From contig PEAM01000013.1 in assembly GCA_002753565.1 (NCBI GenBank), positions 36,800 through 100,799 on the forward strand: 64,000 bases of DNA. The letters run 5' to 3'. Position 1 is the stretch's first letter; every line of letters starts with the position of its first letter. Shown here piece after piece: positions 53,542-62,188 of this stretch. Under the pieces are notes generated by a model. It did not search any database and was not told where the DNA came from. It worked only from the letters and a program-made list of their open reading frames with translations. The DNA is from Magnetococcales bacterium. GTDB lineage: Bacteria > Pseudomonadota > Magnetococcia > Magnetococcales > JADFYX01. The translations under genes and the position numbers were made by a program.

Positions 53542-54696
53542 TCAAGGGTCGAACAGGATCTGCAAAAGTCGCCGGTATACTTGGGTTAGATCTTCCAAAT
53601 CGGCTAGAGGCACCCCTTCATCCAGTTTGTGCATCGAACTCCCCACCAAGCCAAACTCCATGGTTTGTGGGCACAGTTGAGAGATGAAACGGGCGTCTGA
53701 AGTGCCCCCTCCCGTTGAGGCCTCCGGGGTTCTGTGCAGAGTCTCACGCACGCTCCGGTCCAGTGCCGAGCGCAGAGGACCATCTTCGGATAAAAAGGGC
53801 AGCCCCGAAACCTTCATGGTGAGCTGACAGGCGGGGTTGCCCGGTTCATCCAGAACGGTACGGATGGTTTTTTCCAGTGACTCCGGTGAATTCTTGGGGC
53901 TGAAACGAATGTTGAAGCGAGCCTCCAAAGAGCCGGGAACCACATTGGTAGAGCCGTCTCCCGCCTGAATATTGGTCAATTGAATGCTGGTGGCAGGAAA
54001 ATGGTGGTCCCCTTGGTCAAATTGAATTCCAGCCAACCGAGCCAGTACAGGGGCCGAGCGATGGATGGGGTTGTCTGCCAGATGGGGATAGGCCACATGG
54101 CCCTGTTTGCCTTGAAAAACAAGGATGCCATTCACCGAGCCACGCCGCCCATTTTTCAGACAATCACCCAGTTGTGCCACACTGGTGGGCTCACCAACCA
54201 AACAGTAGTCCAGCTGCTCCTTTTGCTCTTTAAGCCAGGCCAGTACCCGGACCGTACCATCAACCGCTTCTCCCTCTTCATCGCCGGTAATCAGGAAAGA
54301 GAGGGAGTTTTGATCGATAAAATGGGGGTTGTCGGCTAAAAACTGTTCACAGGCAACCACCATGGCCGAGAGAGCCCCCTTCATGTCGCAGGCTCCCCGA
54401 CCAAACAGATGGCCGTCTATGACCTGGGCGGCAAAAGGGTCGGCGCGCCATGCCTCGGGATTGCCGGTGGCAACCACATCGGTATGTCCGGCAAAACAGA
54501 AATTTTTCCCAGCGGTTCCCAGTCGGGCATAAAAATTTTCCACCTCGCCAAACCGCAGGCGGTGGATTTGAAACCCCAAAGCAGACAACCGTTGAATAAG
54601 GATCTCTTGGCAGCCCCTGTCATGTGGAGTGACCGACGGGGTGCGAATCAGTGCCTGGGCCAGCGTGAGAGAGGGGGTGGGGGACTCCCCCACCAC
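53542..54696 (-). CDS. dapE: succinyl-diaminopimelate desuccinylase
   Basis: 384-residue M20-type enzyme that makes LL-diaminopimelate from N-succinyl-DAP, in lysine and peptidoglycan synthesis. Metal ligands are in FAGHTDVVATG, GRGACDMKGALSAM and ITGDEEGEAVDGT. GSGTSDAR-like GGGTSDARFI closes the site. The open frame runs back inside dapD to 54954, but that part is not DapE-like. I chose GTG at 54696 (a second GTG at 54693 is equal), just after the dapD stop. No good ribosome site is seen, so translation is probably coupled. Confidence 0.9.
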   Translation of the reverse strand: MVGESPTPSLTLAQALIRTPSVTPHDRGCQEILIQRLSALGFQIHRLRFGEVENFYARLGTAGKNFCFAGHTDVVATGNPEAWRADPFAAQVIDGHLFGRGACDMKGALSAMVVACEQFLADNPHFIDQNSLSFLITGDEEGEAVDGTVRVLAWLKEQKEQLDYCLVGEPTSVAQLGDCLKNGRRGSVNGILVFQGKQGHVAYPHLADNPIHRSAPVLARLAGIQFDQGDHHFPATSIQLTNIQAGDGSTNVVPGSLEARFNIRFSPKNSPESLEKTIRTVLDEPGNPACQLTMKVSGLPFLSEDGPLRSALDRSVRETLHRTPEASTGGGTSDARFISQLCPQTMEFGLVGSSMHKLDEGVPLADLEDLTQVYRRLLQILFDP

Positions 54697-54700
54697 AGGA

Positions 54701-55552
54701 TTAGAACTCACGGAGCAGTTCGTTGATGCCGGTTTTGGAGCGGGTGCGGGCATCGACGGTCTTGACGATGACGGCACAGTAAAGGTTGGGGCCGGGGTTG
54801 CCGTCCGGGAGCGGTTTGCCGGGCATGGTGCCGGAAACAACCACCGAAAAAGGGGGGACATAGCCCATGTGGATCTCTCCGGTAGCCCGGTCGACAATTT
54901 TGGTGGAGGCGCCCAGATAGACACCCATGGAGAGAACCGAGCCTTCGCCGACAATCACCCCTTCAGCCACCTCGGCCCGAGCGCCGATAAAGCAGTTGTC
55001 TTCGATGATGACCGGGTTGGCTTGCAGGGGTTCCAGTACGCCGCCGATGCCGGTTCCGCCAGAGAGGTGGACATTCTTGCCTATCTGAGCGCAAGAGCCG
55101 ACCGTGGCCCAGGTATCGACCATGGTACCTTTATCGACATAGGCGCCGATATTGACATAAGAGGGCATCAAGACAGCCCCCGAAGCGATAAAACTCCCCT
55201 TGCGAACGGTGGCGGGGGGGACCATGCGAAAACCGGCAGCCTGAAACTGCTGTTTGTTCCAGCCGGAGGTTTTTGTTGGAACCTTGTCATAGAAATTGGT
55301 CTCACCGCCGGCCATGATGACATTATCATGGAGTTTGAAATAGAGCAGAACCGCTTTTTTCAACCATTGGTTGACCACCCACCCCTTCACAGCATCCGGG
55401 TGGTCGGGTTTTTTCTCGGCCACACGAAAGGTACCGGAGTCCAGCCCCTCGATGGCCTCAATGACCGCATCACGAACAGGACCGGTGGTGGATGGTGACA
55501 GGGTATCTCGATCTTCCCAGGCCTGTTCGATGGTGGTTTTCAGGTCGGCCAT
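54701..55552 (-). CDS. dapD: tetrahydrodipicolinate N-succinyltransferase
   Basis: 283-residue left-handed beta-helix enzyme using succinyl-CoA. The hexapeptide repeats run from [19 protein letters not shown] onward, with [20 protein letters not shown] as the family signature. It is the second step of the succinylase branch and lies between dapC and dapE. GGAG precedes the ATG. Confidence 0.96.
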   Translation of the reverse strand: MADLKTTIEQAWEDRDTLSPSTTGPVRDAVIEAIEGLDSGTFRVAEKKPDHPDAVKGWVVNQWLKKAVLLYFKLHDNVIMAGGETNFYDKVPTKTSGWNKQQFQAAGFRMVPPATVRKGSFIASGAVLMPSYVNIGAYVDKGTMVDTWATVGSCAQIGKNVHLSGGTGIGGVLEPLQANPVIIEDNCFIGARAEVAEGVIVGEGSVLSMGVYLGASTKIVDRATGEIHMGYVPPFSVVVSGTMPGKPLPDGNPGPNLYCAVIVKTVDARTRSKTGINELLREF

Positions 55553-55596
55553 GTTTATTATCTCCTAGAAAATAAGGTTTTTTTGGTGTCTGTTGG

Positions 55597-56805
55597 CTAG
55601 TGGTTTAGGGTCTCTTTGGCGCAGGCGGCAATCCGCAGCATGGCCTCTCTGTTGTCTTCGAAGGAGGCCACCAGGGCAACACGGATATAGGGTTCACCCG
55701 GATTCTCTCCGTTTCTGTCTCGGCCTAGAAAAGCGCCAGGCAAAACAACAACATTATACCTTTCATAGAGTCTCCTGGCAAAGGAAACGCCGCCTCCAGG
55801 CACCCGAAGCCAAAGATAAAAGCCCGCCTCGGGGGGGGTGACCGTCAAGACCGGAGAGAGTATGGAGAGAGCATCTTCTCGTTTAAGGCGATAGAGCTGC
55901 CTGTTCTCCTCGACATGGCGCTCATCCTGCCAGGCTACGGTAGCCGCTTGTTGAATAAAGGGTGGTGTGGCGCAGCCGGTATAGGTGCGCAGGCGAAAAT
56001 AGGCTGCCAGAAGTTGCGCATCACCTGCAACAAATCCAGAGCGGGCGCCGGGCATGTTGGATCTTTTGGAGAGAGAGTGAAAAACCAGACAGCGCTTAAA
56101 GTCACTGCGCCCCATGGCCTGAGCCGCTTCCAATAATCCTGGCGGCGGGCTGTTATACCAGATTTCTGAGTAGCATTCGTCCGAGGCGATCACAAAGTCG
56201 TGACGGTCGGCCAAGGCGATAATGTTCTGCAGCTGCGCCAGGCTGTAGACGGCGCCGGTTGGGTTGGCCGGGGTACAGAGATAGAGCAGTTGGGTCCGGT
56301 CCAAAATTTCGGGGGAGAGGGTGCCGTAGTCGGGCAGAAAATGGTTGGCAGCATGGGCGTTGACAAAAACCGGTTTGGCTCGTGCCATGTGGGCCGCCCC
56401 TTCATAAATCTGATAAAAGGGGTTGGGGGAGAGAATGATCGGTTCGTTGTTTGGCTTGCTCTCAGGGCCAAACAGTTGAGCAATAGAAAAAAGCGCCTCT
56501 CGTGTTCCGTTGACCGGTAGAATATTTGTGTCTGGATCTATACCGCCAGAGGGGAGGTTGAAACGGTTCTCCAGCCAGTGGGCAGCAGCCTTGCGCAGGG
56601 CCGGCTCTCCTCGGGTGGTGGGATAACGACTGATACCATCCAGAGCATCGGCCATGGCCTGACGTAAAAGGGGGCTTACCGGATGTTTCGGCTCGCCAAT
56701 GGAGATGTTGAGGGGGGGGTGGTCGGCCGAGGGGGTTGTCTCACCAAGCAGGGCCGCCAGTTTTTCAAAAGGGTAGGGCTGCAATCTGTCCAGATAGGGA
56801 TTCAT
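55597..56805 (-). CDS. dapC: succinyldiaminopimelate aminotransferase
   Basis: 402-residue PLP aminotransferase of fold type I. The N-terminus MNPYLDRLQPYPFEKLAAL and SIGEPKHPVSPLL fit DapC of proteobacteria. The PLP lysine is in HSLSKRSNMPGARSGF. It makes N-succinyl-LL-DAP with glutamate as donor. It sits in front of dapD and dapE and four bp after the M14 peptidase gene. Confidence 0.92.
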   Translation of the reverse strand: MNPYLDRLQPYPFEKLAALLGETTPSADHPPLNISIGEPKHPVSPLLRQAMADALDGISRYPTTRGEPALRKAAAHWLENRFNLPSGGIDPDTNILPVNGTREALFSIAQLFGPESKPNNEPIILSPNPFYQIYEGAAHMARAKPVFVNAHAANHFLPDYGTLSPEILDRTQLLYLCTPANPTGAVYSLAQLQNIIALADRHDFVIASDECYSEIWYNSPPPGLLEAAQAMGRSDFKRCLVFHSLSKRSNMPGARSGFVAGDAQLLAAYFRLRTYTGCATPPFIQQAATVAWQDERHVEENRQLYRLKREDALSILSPVLTVTPPEAGFYLWLRVPGGGVSFARRLYERYNVVVLPGAFLGRDRNGENPGEPYIRVALVASFEDNREAMLRIAACAKETLNH

Positions 56806-56809
56806 GGTC

Positions 56810-58048
56810 TTATTTCCAAGTGAGTAGAGATTTTGGTTGCTGTTCTTCTCCCTCTTTCATGGAGACAGGGTCGCTCGGTCGTCGATCTTTTACGTGTCCC
56901 ACAAGCCAGCGGACCAGATCTTTCCAGATGGAGTTTACCTCCTCTTGAGAGGGCATGATGCCCGCATATTTCAACTCGATGGTGATAATGGGAACCTTGC
57001 GAATGGAGCCGGCATAGCGCCCCAGTGAGCCGGGATAGGTGCCCAGTAAAGAGAGGTAGAGTTGGCCCAGCTTTTCGGGGGGAGTGGTGGGAGGGCCGTC
57101 AAAGTCCAACAGGCCAAAGGGGGCGTGAATAGAGACTACGGCATGGGGTTTGAATCGCTCAATCTCCTCGGCTACCCAGCGGGATTCCGGTTCACTCAAG
57201 GGGGCTGGTCCTGGATAGCGACGTGGGTCTCGGTGGGTTTTTTCGACCCAATATTCCCGGCTCTCCTTCAACCACTCCTGATGTGTCGAAGCGGTGGGAA
57301 AGTTGCGATTCAGATCGACGTTGTTGGCGTTCATCCGCTGGGACTCGTCTCTCAGCAGGCCGTCGGGGTTGACCAGGGGGGCGATACGCCAGTGGAACAG
57401 TCCGGTGTGGTGTTTTTCTAGAATGCGCAACCATTTGAAGACTACACTGATAGAAGAGTACTCATCACCGTGAATGCCGCCAAGCAGAAGAATTCGGGCC
57501 TGGGGTCTCCGCCCCTCCACGGGTGGGAACTCTTTGATGAGAATCGGCAGCCCTTCGACAGAGCGACCATCGGTCAGGCTGAACTGTTCGGCAAGACACC
57601 CCTGTTCATCAACACTCCCCAGCTTGGCCCCGATTTTGTGGCACATCTCTTCGGTGGATAGGGTTTTGGCCGGCTCTCTCTGTCTTCTTTTGATGGCCCG
57701 AGGTGTTGCGTTTAAATTTTTTGTGTTCTCCCTGTTTCTTTTTATTGTCTTATTTGGTATATTAGATTGGTCCGCAGCCTGCTCGACAATAACTTGCAGG
57801 GCATCTTGAATGGTCAGAGGGCTGAGGAGCTCCTCTTTGGGTTTGGGTGGGGGGTGGACCATGGGAGAGGGGTGACTTGTTTCTGACACCTTTTCCTCTT
57901 TTGCCCAAGCCAGAGAGAGAGGTTGGAGTAGAATACTGAGAGCGGCCATACTCCAGAAAACAAGAAAAAAGGGCCTGTTAACAAAAACCAAGGCGCTGAT
58001 TATTGAAGAACCCAACAATTTTTTTAAAAAACGGAACAGGATTTGCAT
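56810..58048 (-). CDS. M14-family zinc carboxypeptidase, murein-peptide-amidase-like
   Basis: 412 residues with a hydrophobic N-terminus (about 10-50) that could be a signal peptide or anchor. Zinc ligands are H and E in GGIHGDEYSS and H in VVSIHAPFG; the catalytic Glu is in ITIELKYAG. LVNPDGLL and MNANNVDLNRNFP match the substrate-binding arginine and asparagine region of MpaA/M14. MpaA-type enzymes cut the D-Glu-DAP bond and free DAP, so its place before dapC, dapD and dapE is suggestive. An internal ATG at 57949 could be the true start. Confidence 0.82.
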   Translation of the reverse strand: MQILFRFLKKLLGSSIISALVFVNRPFFLVFWSMAALSILLQPLSLAWAKEEKVSETSHPSPMVHPPPKPKEELLSPLTIQDALQVIVEQAADQSNIPNKTIKRNRENTKNLNATPRAIKRRQREPAKTLSTEEMCHKIGAKLGSVDEQGCLAEQFSLTDGRSVEGLPILIKEFPPVEGRRPQARILLLGGIHGDEYSSISVVFKWLRILEKHHTGLFHWRIAPLVNPDGLLRDESQRMNANNVDLNRNFPTASTHQEWLKESREYWVEKTHRDPRRYPGPAPLSEPESRWVAEEIERFKPHAVVSIHAPFGLLDFDGPPTTPPEKLGQLYLSLLGTYPGSLGRYAGSIRKVPIITIELKYAGIMPSQEEVNSIWKDLVRWLVGHVKDRRPSDPVSMKEGEEQQPKSLLTWK

Positions 58049-58293
58049 TGTTTTGGTCAGTGGAAAGTTCCTTGGCTTGAATTGACATCTTCAATCACGG
58101 TTTCCTTAAAAACAGAATCCCTGTTTTTACTGTAATGCGGGTGTTGCGTCAATAAGCGATGGTAATCTACCTCTCTCTATTGTGTAGAGAGAGGGTGTTA
58201 AAGGGCAGTTTTCCTGAGTTAGTAGGAGCTTTAGTTGAAATGGCGTTTTTTTTGTTGGTTTGAATTAGGGCTTTAGCTAGGCGGACTATGTAA

Positions 58294-59157
58294 ATGAAAC
58301 GAAGAGAGTTTATTAAATCAATTTCTACGGGTGTTGCGGCAGCAACGGTCGGTGTTGGCTTTATTCCGGGCGCGTCAGCCGGAATTCTTCCACCACCAAC
58401 GGCTTCCCACCCTAAATTCCGGAATTCGGATTTAAGCGCCTATCTTAACAAGGTCAGGCAGTTTAATGAAGATCACCAGGGCGATGTTTTTTTAACCGAT
58501 CATCAGTTCGAACTGTTGGGCCGATCCCTTCAGCGTTTTCGTCGTCTACAGAGACTGGTGGGGTTTGGCAACTTCTATCTGCTGGACTTCGACGATGCCA
58601 TCCGCTACTCCCAACGCCATACGGAGGTGGGCAAGTTCTCCATGGCTGAGTTGAATTTTCTGGAGATGATCTTTTATGAGCGGGCGACGGAATATGGCTT
58701 TTATGGTGAAAAGCCTCTGAAAAATTTAACCGATCGCATTCCTCGAAGAGAGGTGGTCAAGGTCCATTCGACCGGAAACTATCTCTACAAGGGTCGTCCT
58801 CTGGAGCTCTACTATAAGATTCGCAAGGAGGTAGGGCCGGATGTCATTCTCACCTCGGGTGTGCGCAGTGTGATCAAGCAGTTTTTGCTCTTTTTGGATA
58901 AAACCTACGAGAGCAGCGGCAACCTTTCTCGCGCTTCTCGATCCCTGGCCCCTCCGGGCTACTCCTTCCACGGCATCAGTGATTTCGATGTGGGGCAACG
59001 GGGTTATGGTCAGTTTAACTTTACCGAAAAATTTGTTACGACCGATGTGTTCAAACGCTTGAAAGATTTGGGCTATCTTACCCTTCGTTATCCCAAGGAT
59101 AACATGCTTGGTGTTCGTTTTGAGCCCTGGCACATCAAGGTGCATGGTCGGGCCTGA
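58294..59157 (+). CDS. Tat-exported M15-type D-Ala-D-Ala peptidase
   Basis: 287 residues. The N-terminus KRREFIKSIS is a twin-arginine signal, followed by a hydrophobic stretch and a small-residue cleavage region near AGASAG. The catalytic domain has GYSFHGISDFDVG and FEPWHIKVHG, the H, D and H zinc ligands of VanY/M15 peptidases. It would trim cell-wall peptides in the periplasm after folding in the cytoplasm. A strong terminator follows. Confidence 0.88.
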   Translation: MKRREFIKSISTGVAAATVGVGFIPGASAGILPPPTASHPKFRNSDLSAYLNKVRQFNEDHQGDVFLTDHQFELLGRSLQRFRRLQRLVGFGNFYLLDFDDAIRYSQRHTEVGKFSMAELNFLEMIFYERATEYGFYGEKPLKNLTDRIPRREVVKVHSTGNYLYKGRPLELYYKIRKEVGPDVILTSGVRSVIKQFLLFLDKTYESSGNLSRASRSLAPPGYSFHGISDFDVGQRGYGQFNFTEKFVTTDVFKRLKDLGYLTLRYPKDNMLGVRFEPWHIKVHGRA

Positions 59158-59184
59158 TCTTTTTAGCGGTTTTTCATCATCTAT

Positions 59185-59214
59185 AAAAAAGGGCGGCGTT
59201 GGCCGCCTTTTTTT
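59185..59214 (+). terminator. intrinsic terminator after the M15 peptidase gene
   Basis: GGCGGC/GCCGCC stem with a four-base loop, preceded by A-rich sequence and followed by seven Ts. Confidence 0.92.
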
Positions 59215-59237
59215 ATGAATGATGGGGGAGTAGACTT

Positions 59238-59744
59238 TTGCACCCATCCCGATTTGCCTGGATTGCCATCGGTACCAACCAGGGGAATGCCCTCCGTCTC
59301 TATCGGCAGGCTGTCCAACGGTTGACCTGTCACCCCATGGGTATTCGCCTTGTGGCACAATCTTCCCTCTATCGTACCGAGCCGGTTGGTGGGGTCAGGC
59401 AGCCTTGGTTTATCAATGGGGTGGTGGTGGTGGCCACACCGTGGGGTCCGAAAACCTTGCTGAAGATCTTACACAAGATTGAGGCCGGATTTGGTCGCAA
59501 TCGATCACGAGAAAAGCGCTGGGGGCCTCGTCGTCTGGATCTGGATCTCCTTTTTCATGGTTCACGAATTCTTAGTCGGCAATCCTTAAAAATTCCTCAT
59601 CCTTCTCTGCATTTGCGGCGGTTTGTCCTAACCCCTCTTGCCGAGGTCTCCCCCGGCCTGATCCACCCGGTATGCGGTAAAACAGTTGACATTTTGTTGC
59701 GGGATGTCGATGATACCGCCCGTGTGGAGCCACTGCTCCTCTAG
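59238..59744 (+). CDS. folK: HPPK, folate pyrophosphokinase
   Basis: 168-residue 6-hydroxymethyl-7,8-dihydropterin pyrophosphokinase. IAIGTNQGN and SSLYRTEPVGG are the N-terminal motifs, and WGPRRLDLDLLFHG holds the two Mg-binding aspartates and the conserved arginine. The start is a TTG with GGGGAG seven bases before it; no ATG is near. It lies 80 bp after the M15 peptidase and upstream of the panB region. Confidence 0.93.
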   Translation: MHPSRFAWIAIGTNQGNALRLYRQAVQRLTCHPMGIRLVAQSSLYRTEPVGGVRQPWFINGVVVVATPWGPKTLLKILHKIEAGFGRNRSREKRWGPRRLDLDLLFHGSRILSRQSLKIPHPSLHLRRFVLTPLAEVSPGLIHPVCGKTVDILLRDVDDTARVEPLLL

Positions 59745-59929
59745 AATTTCTTACTCAGTACCATAGAACGGTCATGCCTGATCGGTTGAGTTGACTCTTT
59801 AAACGTTGGATGGAGCAGCTACAGTTCCGATTGTGTGGGGGTGCTCCTTACTCTGTGGATGAGGAAACGATCATGAGTCTGATTTTGCCTGGATCAACAC
59901 CACTGTGTGTCGACCGGGACTGAAGAGAG
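59745..59929. other. gap between folK and the pan genes
   Basis: No assigned gene. A 37-codon frame starts at ATG 59810 and ends at 59923, but has no recognised motif. No terminator was seen, so folK and the pan genes may be on one transcript. Confidence 0.3.
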
Positions 59930-60079
59930 ATGATGAAACAATTCAACTGCAGGCTGCGGCTTCTGCCGTGTTGCTCCCTGCGACCGATCCTCCTGTCTGG
60001 GGGAGCCTCTCTTTTCCTGTTGCTTTTTAGTCGTAGGCTGCCAGGCCTGCACTTCTCATGGATGAGAGGTGGGGTATGA
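59930..60079 (+). CDS. candidate small protein overlapping panB
   Basis: 49-residue frame with a Leu/Phe-rich hydrophobic segment (GGASLFLLLFS) among many arginines. Its TGA overlaps the panB ATG as ATGA. GAAGAGAG precedes its first ATG. The four-base overlap is typical of coupled genes, but the sequence shows no family and could be chance. Confidence 0.35.
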   Translation: MMKQFNCRLRLLPCCSLRPILLSGGASLFLLLFSRRLPGLHFSWMRGGV

Positions 60080-60879
60080 GCCGTCGTGTCACCGTGCCGG
60101 AGGTGGCTCGCCTTAAAAAAATGGGTACACCCATCGTTTCGGTAACCGCTTACGATTATACCTTTGCCCGATTATTGGATCGGGCGGGGGTGGATTTGAT
60201 TTTGGTTGGTGACTCCCTGGGTATGGTGATCCAAGGCCATAAAACCACCCTGCCGGTCACCCTTGATCAGATGATCTACCACGCTTCTGCAGTGGTTAGG
60301 GGGGTGGCACAAGCCATGGTTGTCTGTGATTTTCCTTTTGGCATCTGTCAAAGCGGTCAAGAGGTGGTGTTGGCGGCCGCTATTCGGATTCTGAAAGAGT
60401 CGGGTGCGGATGCGGTTAAAATCGAGGGGGGGGTAGAGGTGGCGGAGACCATTAAAGGGTTGACGCGACAGCGGATTCCGGTGGTAGCCCATGTGGGCTT
60501 GACCCCTCAATCGGTTAAATCTTTTGGCGGTTTCAAGGTGCAGGGACGGGATGAGTCGGGTGCGGAGCAGATTGTGGCGGACGCCCTGGCTGTGGAGGCG
60601 GCAGGGGCTTTTGCCGTGGTTTTAGAGGGGATTCCCTCTCCCCTTGCCAAAGAGGTTACCCGGGTGCTGTCCATTCCTACCATCGGCATCGGAGCCGGGG
60701 CGGACTGCGATGGTCAGGTGTTGGTTCTCTATGATTTGTTGGGGCTTTATGATGGGGTGACACCTCGTTTTGTTAAGCAATATATGCGTGGCGGTGAAAC
60801 CATTTGCACCGCTTTGGAGCAGTATGCACAGGAGGTCCGGGAGGGTCGGTTTCCGGGGCCGGAACATGGATTTTCCTGA
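60076..60879 (+). CDS. panB: ketopantoate hydroxymethyltransferase
   Basis: 267-residue first enzyme of pantothenate synthesis; it adds a hydroxymethyl group from methylene-THF to 2-oxoisovalerate. Mg and substrate motifs are SVTAYDYTFARL, LVGDSLGMV, VCDFPFG and KIEGGVEVAE, and HVGLTPQS follows. I chose ATG 60076, preceded by GAGGTGGGG; an ATG at 60058 adds six residues and lacks a site. panC starts three bases after the stop. Confidence 0.95.
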   Translation: MSRRVTVPEVARLKKMGTPIVSVTAYDYTFARLLDRAGVDLILVGDSLGMVIQGHKTTLPVTLDQMIYHASAVVRGVAQAMVVCDFPFGICQSGQEVVLAAAIRILKESGADAVKIEGGVEVAETIKGLTRQRIPVVAHVGLTPQSVKSFGGFKVQGRDESGAEQIVADALAVEAAGAFAVVLEGIPSPLAKEVTRVLSIPTIGIGAGADCDGQVLVLYDLLGLYDGVTPRFVKQYMRGGETICTALEQYAQEVREGRFPGPEHGFS

Positions 60880-60882
60880 TCA

Positions 60883-61722
60883 ATGAACCTATTTAAAGAT
60901 CGACAGAGCCTGAAAGCGTGGATGTCCGCCTGCCGGAATCGGGGGGAGCGGGTAGGCTTTATTCCGACCATGGGGGCGTTGCATGCCGGGCATCTCTCTT
61001 TGGTCGAGGCAGCTAAAAAGCAGTGCTCCCGGACGCTTGTCTCTATTTTTGTCAACCCTACCCAGTTTGGCCCTGGGGAGGATTTTGCCCAGTATCCCCG
61101 AACTTTTGCAGCAGATCAGACTCTATTGGAGGAGATCGGTTGTGATGGGGTTTTTCTCCCGGAGGTTGCTACCATCTATCCTCCCGGTGGGCAGACGTCT
61201 GTTTCTGTCGAGCCGTTAGGCTCCCAGTTGTGTGGGGCTGCCCGTCCGGGCCATTTTCAGGGTGTGGCAACGGTGGTGGCGATTTTGTTCAACCTGGTGC
61301 GTCCCCATGCCGCCTATTTTGGCCTGAAAGATTATCAGCAGTTTACCCTGATCCGACAGATGGTAGACGACCTCTGCATGCCGCTTGAGGTGGTGGGGGT
61401 GCCGACGGTTCGGGAGGCGGATGGTCTGGCCCTCTCCAGCCGGAATCGCTATCTGACGGACGAAGAGAGAGCGCGGGCACCGGCTCTGTTTAGGGCGCTG
61501 ACCCATGCTCAGGAGCTCTACCGGGGCGGGGAGCGAGATCCTCTGCGGTTGGAGGAGGAGGCCCGTCGGCTGTTGTTGGCATCCGGCATCGAGAATATTG
61601 ACTATGTAGAGGTTCGGCACGGGGCAACATTGATCCGAGAGAGAGAGATCTCCACTGATCCGGTTATGCTCATTGCTGTCCGAGTTGGCAAGGCCCGCTT
61701 GATTGATAATAGACTGTTATGA
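60883..61722 (+). CDS. panC: pantothenate synthetase
   Basis: 279 residues. Joins pantoate and beta-alanine using ATP. HIGH-type motif MGALHAGHLSLV, then FVNPTQFG, YFGLKDYQQF and the KMSK-like LALSSRNRYL are all present. It follows panB directly and panD lies 77 bp later, so the pantothenate pathway is nearly complete here. Confidence 0.96.
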   Translation: MNLFKDRQSLKAWMSACRNRGERVGFIPTMGALHAGHLSLVEAAKKQCSRTLVSIFVNPTQFGPGEDFAQYPRTFAADQTLLEEIGCDGVFLPEVATIYPPGGQTSVSVEPLGSQLCGAARPGHFQGVATVVAILFNLVRPHAAYFGLKDYQQFTLIRQMVDDLCMPLEVVGVPTVREADGLALSSRNRYLTDEERARAPALFRALTHAQELYRGGERDPLRLEEEARRLLLASGIENIDYVEVRHGATLIREREISTDPVMLIAVRVGKARLIDNRLL

Positions 61723-61799
61723 AAATGGTTTGGCTGTTGGATCTGATTGTTTTCAGCGGCTGAAATCGTGAATTGATGGATTGAGAAGGAAAAAGCCAG

Positions 61800-62180
61800 A
61801 TGGAACTATCATTGTTGAAATGCAAAATTCACCGTGCCACGGTAACCGATGCCGATCTGCATTATGAAGGCTCCTGCGCCATTGATGAGGATCTTCTCGA
61901 TGCGGCTGGCATGCGTGAGTATGAGGAGATTCATCTGTGGAATGTCACCAATGGCGAGCGGCTCACCACCTATGCCATTCGGGGTGAGCGGGGAAGCGGT
62001 ATGATTTCGGTCAATGGTTCAGCCGCCCATAAAGCGACACCAGGAGATATTCTGATCATTGCCGCCTATGCCCGCATGAGTGAAGCAGAGGCCGAAGTTC
62101 ACCAGCCTAAATTGGTCTATGTGGATGAGTCCAACCGTGTTAAAAGACTGGGTCACGCCATTCCTGCCCAGGCTGCCTGA
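61800..62180 (+). CDS. panD: aspartate 1-decarboxylase
   Basis: 126-residue proenzyme that cuts itself at Gly24-Ser25 (YEGSCAID) to form the pyruvoyl cofactor. It makes beta-alanine for pan[10 protein letters not shown] carries the catalytic Asn and Ala region. GAAGGAAAA lies upstream. The following exported repeat protein starts eight bases after its stop. Confidence 0.96.
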   Translation: MELSLLKCKIHRATVTDADLHYEGSCAIDEDLLDAAGMREYEEIHLWNVTNGERLTTYAIRGERGSGMISVNGSAAHKATPGDILIIAAYARMSEAEAEVHQPKLVYVDESNRVKRLGHAIPAQAA

Positions 62181-62188
62181 TTGTTATC

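Noticed and set aside
54697..54954. N-terminal extension of the dapE frame
   Set aside because: Lies inside dapD, is Pro/Ser-rich and unlike any DapE; GTG at 54696 fits the family.
54629..55498. 289-codon frame opposite dapD
   Set aside because: Gly/Asp-rich shadow of the hexapeptide repeats of dapD.
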